Of a DNA stretch of 64,000 bases, positions 58,648 to 64,000 are shown in pieces (positions within the stretch are counted from its first letter, which is position 1; every line of letters begins with the position of its first letter). Origin of the DNA: Lagopus muta (lineage: Eukaryota; Chordata; Aves; Galliformes; Phasianidae); the NCBI RefSeq assembly GCF_023343835.1, contig NC_064444.1, forward strand, positions 7,555,219 through 7,619,218, read 5' to 3'. The translations under genes and the position numbers were made by a program. Under the pieces are notes generated by a model, which did not search any database, was not told the DNA's origin, and was given only the letters and a program-made list of their open reading frames with translations.

Positions 58648-58812
58648 TCGAGCAATATACAAGAAGTGAAGGGTGAACATGAGTTGTATTTTTCCTTTAA
58701 AGACAGATACACATTGAAACTCGGAGATACTACTTCCCTGGTTTCTGCTCCCCCTCCTGCACCGGTTCTCATTGATTTCAGCAATATTTTCTTAAGTAAT
58801 AACAGGCTCTGA
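58648..58812 (+). other. Possible terminal exon segment (54 codons and stop)
   Basis: A very long pyrimidine run (58605-58636) followed by ATTATTGCAG (ending 58647) forms a strong acceptor. Frame 0 is open to a TGA at 58810-58812: SSNIQEVKGEHELYFSFKDR, a polar stretch, SAPPPAPVLIDFS and NIFLSNNRL. The composition is more protein-like than most ORFs here. No AATAAA lies within several hundred bases downstream, weakening a 3'-terminal exon reading. The product is not recognised. Confidence 0.2.
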
Positions 58813-60499
58813 TCTTGGCACGTAGTCCTTTGGAAGCTTTTGTCTGGAGCTCTTTACAGAGAAGTATCACAAAACAGACTGTGATGTGAATAACCATGGA
58901 ATGTTTTTCTTGAGCTAGGCTTACCACATACAGAGCTATAGAAAGGCACATGCATTACTAAAAATAATAGCTTAAAACTATGCCAGTGTCATTTGTTCAT
59001 TATTAAGTCTATTACCTCTGAAATGAGGCTGCAGTGCTCAGTCCTTTTTTGTTCTATGCAGAGCAGTTTATTAATGGTGCCTTTGTTTAAGAGGGATGAC
59101 ACAGGGAGCTGAGCGGAAGACTTGAAGCTGTTCAGCAGCTATGAAGCAGCTACTAGGTACTGCTTAATATCCTAAATGACTCCGTGCCCATAAATCAGCC
59201 AGCTGTAAATTATATTTAATGTTGAAAAATAACCACCAACCAAACAGATCTTTAACCTGTAAATGTTAATTCTGTTTGTTAATACTTAGTGGCTCCAGCA
59301 GTACTCAGAGGCTACACAAGTTATTATTCACTCTGGCTGTGCTCCAGCCCTTTTCAGAAAAACCTCTCCAAGATCCACACAGGAGTGGGAGCTGCAGCGA
59401 GGCATCCACCTCTGAGCAGGGCTCCATTCCTTCCCCACTTCCTTTAACAACTGTTTGTCCCTCCCCCTCTGCTTTGCACTGCATCTAGCAATCTGAAAAG
59501 CTGCTAACCCCCAATATTTTTTTTTTTATTTTTTTGGCGTAGTGGGGAGAGGATAAAGTTTGTTTAAATGAACAACATGATTTTACTCACTCTAGAGTGA
59601 AAACAAAGGAGTATGCTGGCCTGCAGGATGGAGGAGAGCTGGCAGGAGCAAAGTATCATTCCTCCAAGAGTCCTTCCTTTCTGTCCTGTGTCAGTGACGC
59701 ACAAATTGATGCAAATCAGATCCTACGTATCTGATACCCATTCAAGTATTTCATTTTTGTTGAAGGTTCTTAGAGTTGAAGAATCAGAAGCTTCAAACAC
59801 TTGTTGTGAGTTGTCTATTTGTCTTCAAAAATTTACCACTGCAATCTTTATTTATATTACTCACAATACTTTTGGCTTCCAACTCTCCAAGAATCGCTCT
59901 GCTCCTGACTAAAATTAATGCTTGCTATAAATCCTGACTTTATTTGGTATTTCTAAGCAGTATAAAAATCAAATAGTGTATAATGAAATATAATTTTGTA
60001 CATCAGTGAACTGGCTGGACATTAAATTTATTTTGCAGTTGATTGTATTTTATTGTTTTTACTAAGTACAAGTGTTTAGGAAAGAAGTTAGAATGTGGGG
60101 AAAATCTGTTGGAGCAGATAGTAAACTTTGAAATTGAATATTTTATCCCCATTTTTAGAAAGATAGTGGTAAACTCTGCATGTGTGTGTGTATATGCACA
60201 TATTATTCTTTTGTTGGATAAGTACTACTTTGTGGGGGAATCAGACTTTTTCCTATTCCTTCATTGATTCTCCACTGACAGCTCCAAACTCTGAAGCTGA
60301 AGTTTTTTTCCCTTCTTCATCAATAAACTATGTTAGCTATACACTGTATTAATTCAGTGTAATTTTAATGTGACAAAAATTAACCCTACATATGAAATAG
60401 AGAGGCATCTTGTGATCATTGAAACTTTTACGTTTAATGAAAATTATAAATATGGTTAGATACATTTTGTTATGTAGTATAAAATAATGTTGAAATGCA
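58813..60499. other. Unique non-coding DNA
   Basis: No gene is recognised. T-rich tract at 59516-59536 and a short (TG)n at 60180-60190. Confidence 0.55.
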
Positions 60500-60556
60500 G
60501 AGCTGGAGCTCAATAATCTTTAAGGTCCCTTACAACCTAAACCATTCTATGAAATC
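60500..60556 (+). mobile_element. CR1 LINE 3' tail (sense, very short)
   Basis: GAGCTGGAGCTCAATAATCTTTAAGGTCCCTTACAACC is followed by TAAACCATTCTATGAAATC, the sense CR1 terminus. Only about 57 bp are recognisable. Confidence 0.75.
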
Positions 60557-61575
60557 AAATATGGTCCTGGTCTATCCAGCAACAAGGACAACACATTCAT
60601 ATTTCTCTTCTCTGAAAGTACTCCTCTTGAAAACATAGCACAGCCAAATGAATAATAAAGAAACTGGGCAGACAATAAAATGTAAGTGGGAAACAGATGT
60701 TAACATTCTACTTATCAAGCTCTTACAAGCAGAAGAGAGCATGTAGAATGGTAATTAACACCCACTCATCTCATTCTTCTAGAAGATTAAAGAACAGGTC
60801 CTAGCCTCAGTACTTACCTCAGCAAATATAATCTCATCAATTAATCTAATTCAGAAGAGAATGAGTTTTTATTTTAGCTCATTTAGCCAGATTCTTTTCT
60901 CATTAGACTGTTTTTCTCTTTTAGCGTGCAAGACTCCATATCTCACTTAGAGGTGAAAATTCCTTGACCTTTAAATTCTCTCAGTTAAGTCTCTGCAAGA
61001 AAGATGAGATATCACAGATGTAGGAATTATGAGAACAGGATGTATGATGCATGATAAAGCTGAATTTCAGCTCCTACAGAAATGTGTTAGTTGTATATAG
61101 AACTCTAACCAGGGAAGCAGAGCTTTCCATTTTGGCCCAGGGTGCCACATATGTATATGCTACCAATGCCAGAATAGGCCAATAGCTGTTTTCATGAAGA
61201 AACCATAGCCTGATCTCCTTTTCTAGATGAAATCTCATGCAACATTGTTTTTAATTCTAATTACTAAAAATGTGTATGTAGTTCATTTTTCAAAATGCTT
61301 ATGTTACCTAGAAGCATGATTGCTTGGTTGCCTAATTTGAGACATTACTTTCACAACTGGTAGTTAAGCGCAGATAAAAGGTTTGTCCATAAGTATAGGA
61401 AAGGATTTATTCTAGACTTCAAGAATATTTTAAAAATATTTTAAGGAATATACTTGACCAGTACAAAAAATCTATTTTTTTATTTTTGTTTTCCAGGTAT
61501 ATTTTAGTAATATATTTCGGGGTTGGTGATTTCTGCTTTGCTCTGAGACTTTATAAACATAACGTGTTCTTTTAG
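60557..61575. other. Unique non-coding DNA
   Basis: No gene is recognised. A minus-strand 28-bp segment at 60818-60845 is framed by a strong GTAAGT donor and a fair acceptor; it is too short to support as a microexon. Confidence 0.55.
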
Positions 61576-61739
61576 CTGGGAAATCACAGTTCATTTACAT
61601 CCTGATGACATCTATCCCTGCAACTGTCCTTTCAGTCATGAACATCTTCCTGGTGTTATCATGCAAGTATTTCCACACAGTATCTTGCTCAGAATTTACG
61701 GATGCATGTAATGTAGTTTTAATTTTGTTTTTATTTTGA
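61576..61739 (+). other. Possible terminal exon segment with hydrophobic frame
   Basis: After acceptor GTGTTCTTTTAG (ending 61575), a frame entered after 2 nt is open for 53 codons to TGA: GKSQFIYILMTSIPATVLSV, then MNIFLVLSC and a Cys-containing tail ending NVVLILFLF. The hydrophobic run would suit a membrane segment. A second frame is also open for a similar length. AATAAA is found at 62039-62044, 300 bp beyond the stop. Its entry phase would fit candidate 45074-45179, but that is a one-in-three coincidence. The product is not recognised. Confidence 0.14.
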
Positions 61740-62854
61740 ATATTTTATGTGTGAAGCTGAGACCTGATTTCCAGGGAAGTCTCATTGTTAAATCATCTTA
61801 GTAAATCTGCTTTGAACTGGAATTGCTAGTTCTTGGCCAGGAGGTATAAGCTGAGAATTGTTAAAAGCAGATGTAACAAGGCAATGAAGGTGATCATTAA
61901 CGATATTATATATATTTGCTGGAGCAAAAATGAAAATTTCGATTTCCACACCATTAGTAGCCTGAAGAAGTATAAAAATGCATTTTGTCATCTTCACTCA
62001 GATAAATGATTGCTGCTCTCAAACCCTCGAATAGTTTTAATAAATGATTACTGGATAGACTCCAGTGTTGGACTGTAGCTTCTGGAAAACAGTGATATTT
62101 AGATAGACAAAAACAGATTGTTATTGAAACCATTCTCTAAATCCCTTGCACAATTCCTGGTGGAAAATAGCTTGTTGAAAATGACCAGAAAAAGGAAAAT
62201 AGAACTGATTCCCTAATCTCCCTGTTCTGTTGAATTTATAGTTGTGCTTATATTGGTTTATTATTTAAACTTTATTTTCCTAAAAGCAATTGTATCATGG
62301 AGCTAGAACGGTACATGAAATGTAGTCCAAGGTAAATTAAAATCACTTAAACTCAATCGTTATCATCTGATTATAACTAAGTGCATTAGACAGCTCAGTA
62401 TCCTTGCAAACACTTAATATATTAAGATGATTGGTCTTCAGCATAGTTCACTTCATCTTGCTGCTATTATGAATCACATTTATAAGAAAATGAGCTCTTG
62501 ATATCTAGGTACAGAGAGAGAAAAAAAAAAAAAGGAGTTGTCAGTGCCATTATAGCAAGGCACCTCTTGCTTGATTTCTCCACTGGATTGATGGCTGCTG
62601 CTACAAGGTGAAAAAATGAAGCATTACCATGACCTCTGTGAGTATGAATGTGCAATATAGGTACCCATAAATAATAATAAGGATATGGGAAATCTCTAGT
62701 TTGAAAATTACATAATGAATAGCTGCGTGCACCATGAATATTTTTCTGGACCTGTCAGGAAGAATAAAAATCTGGTTCAAAACCAAATGGTAATACAACA
62801 GTACATACCTAAAGAAAATAAAATTATGTCCTTAGGCTTTATAACTTCACTCCG

Positions 62855-62885
62855 CATGAGGGTCTGGTACCATGAGGGTCTGGTA
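62855..62885. repeat. 16-bp period tandem duplication
   Basis: CATGAGGGTCTGGTA occurs at 62855-62869 and 62871-62885, separated by one base. Confidence 0.9.
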
Positions 62886-63049
62886 GAGAACCTCTTAGAA
62901 ATATCCCAATTCCTGTGTCTTCCCTTACTGTCCTTTAAAACCTGATGTTATTATTTGGCTACCATGCATTTGTGTCCCAGAAAACTGCAAAAAGAAAACA
63001 ATAAAAATGTTATGATGATAAAGCATAACTTCAGAAACTGTAGTTTCTG

Positions 63050-63092
63050 AAAATATTCAAATATTCAAATATTCTGAAAATACTCAAATATT
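63050..63092. repeat. AATATTC-type short repeats
   Basis: Several overlapping copies of CAAATATTC and GAAAATA(T/C)TCAAATATT words; simple A+T-rich repetition. Confidence 0.8.
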
Positions 63093-63865
63093 TTTTATTT
63101 ATTTTTATTATTTTTGTCCTGAAGAGACAATTCTAAAAAAGAAATCTCCACTTGTCAGAAAATATGTTATTAGTGACACCAAGTCTAAGTCTTGTCTTCC
63201 ATGATTACTGTTTCTAATAAAATCCTGTTTGCATTGGTCAGTACCATGTCAATGGCATTACTTGCCCAAAAATTAGATTACACTGTGAAACACTGTGTAA
63301 ACTGCAATGAACTCTGTTGATGATGCATTCCTTCAGGTGGAGCTCCAGCCTGCACTGAACTCAGAGCTGGGAGCTGAGTCATGTGTGCATCATAGCTTAC
63401 AGCACATGTGTGGGTGAAATGAAAGTGTTCTTTGTTCAGATAATGATTATCTTCTGTGTTTTCTCAGGGGTTAAGTATAGACTGGGACACTGAAATAAAA
63501 AGTTCTGTGTTCTATGCACAGCACACTTTTATAGAGTCACAGTAATGAACTGCATTGCTTTCGAGGTTGTTAAAGTGGTACAATGATAACAGTACATACA
63601 GCACATCTGAGACCCCAAATCAACAGAAGACTTGCAATCTTGTTTAATGTTAACCAGACTAGTAATCCCGTCTCTCATCATAAAATACGTAAAATACAAG
63701 ACCATACTGAATTAGAGCACAAACTAAGCCATGCTCCACAAATGGGATTCAGTTTTGGTGTTGGTTGCTCCTCATCAGACATGAGTAATGCAATTACTTT
63801 GCATTAAGAATTAAGGTGGTGTCCTGCTATAACTTATCACACAGGGATTAAAAACAAAAACAATC

Positions 63866-63889
63866 AAAAAAAAAAAAAAAAAAAAAAAA
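63866..63889. repeat. A24 homopolymer
   Basis: An uninterrupted A24 run preceded by AAAAACAAAAACAATC and followed by TCACCACCACC. It looks like an expanded low-complexity A/C tract. Confidence 0.9.
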
Positions 63890-64000
63890 TCACCACCACC
63901 AAAATCTTACTTTACTTCTCTCTCAAAATATGTTAGAAAAACATTCCCACTGTGGGACAGATATGCAGAGCATTCCTGGTAGACGCTGTTCTACCTTGTA

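Larger units (their letters stand above)
61740..63865. other. Unique non-coding DNA
   Basis: No gene is recognised. It contains a 16-bp period duplication (CATGAGGGTCTGGTA at 62855 and 62871) and AATATTC-type repeats at 63050-63092. Confidence 0.55.

Noticed and set aside
60818-60845. Minus-strand 28-bp segment with GAG|GTAAGT donor
   Set aside because: Too short to judge as a microexon and no neighbouring minus-strand candidate.

Overview
The window looks like a piece of an A+T-rich avian nuclear genome. The main evidence is repeated copies of CR1 LINE 3' ends, recognised by the CR1 terminal motif (ATTCTATGA-like, appearing as CATAGAATCATAGAA-like in antisense copies) and by the characteristic C-terminal reading frame of the CR1 reverse-transcriptase protein. 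Other evidence is a degraded MIR-type SINE, many homopolymer A/T tracts, low CpG and the lack of any bacterial-style gene packing. The species cannot be decided from the sequence. No complete protein-coding gene, rRNA, tRNA or CRISPR array was found. The open reading frames (largest about 160 codons) are scattered, overlap on several frames and resemble no family I recognise. The DNA is best read as intergenic sequence or large introns.

Layout. 1-4.2 kb: unique A+T-rich DNA with a small 14-bp tandem duplication, a nested stem-loop (1880-1966) and a 31-bp duplication. 4.2-4.7 kb: an old sense-strand CR1. 4.7-15.3 kb: mostly unique DNA with simple repeats, one candidate exon (7206-7280) and one perfect CRE octamer. 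15.3 kb: antisense CR1 tail. 15.5-32.7 kb: long, mostly unique stretch with two AT-rich perfect hairpins, T31 and other homopolymers, an 81-bp tandem duplication and three or four splice-bounded open segments. 32.7-34.5 kb: the most structured part, holding a 225-bp candidate non-coding exon, an antisense CR1 with a legible C-terminal ORF2 remnant, and a 107-bp direct repeat whose two copies lie about 970 bp apart, one ending in a 13-bp perfect palindrome. 38.9-39.5 kb: a cluster of CR1 tails including one apparently inserted head-on into another. 40.6-45.2 kb: A26G11 tract and three splice-bounded open segments. 47.5 kb: antisense CR1. 48.2-48.4 kb: a small CpG-dense block. 56.9-57.1 kb: a MIR-like SINE. 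58-64 kb: two open segments behind strong acceptors, a short CR1 tail and simple repeats.

If any gene crosses this window, the most economical model from sequence alone is a plus-strand transcript with small exons. The best-looking segments (7206-7280, 25457-25539, 28606-28661, 32726-32950, 40814-40885, 43218-43297, 45074-45179) have good acceptor and donor sites, and two neighbours (43218-43297 and 45074-45179) agree in reading phase. I stress that A+T-rich vertebrate introns contain many such pseudo-exons by chance, no product is recognised, and all are low-confidence hypotheses to be tested against RNA and cross-species alignment. I did not see a convincing new biological system in this window.
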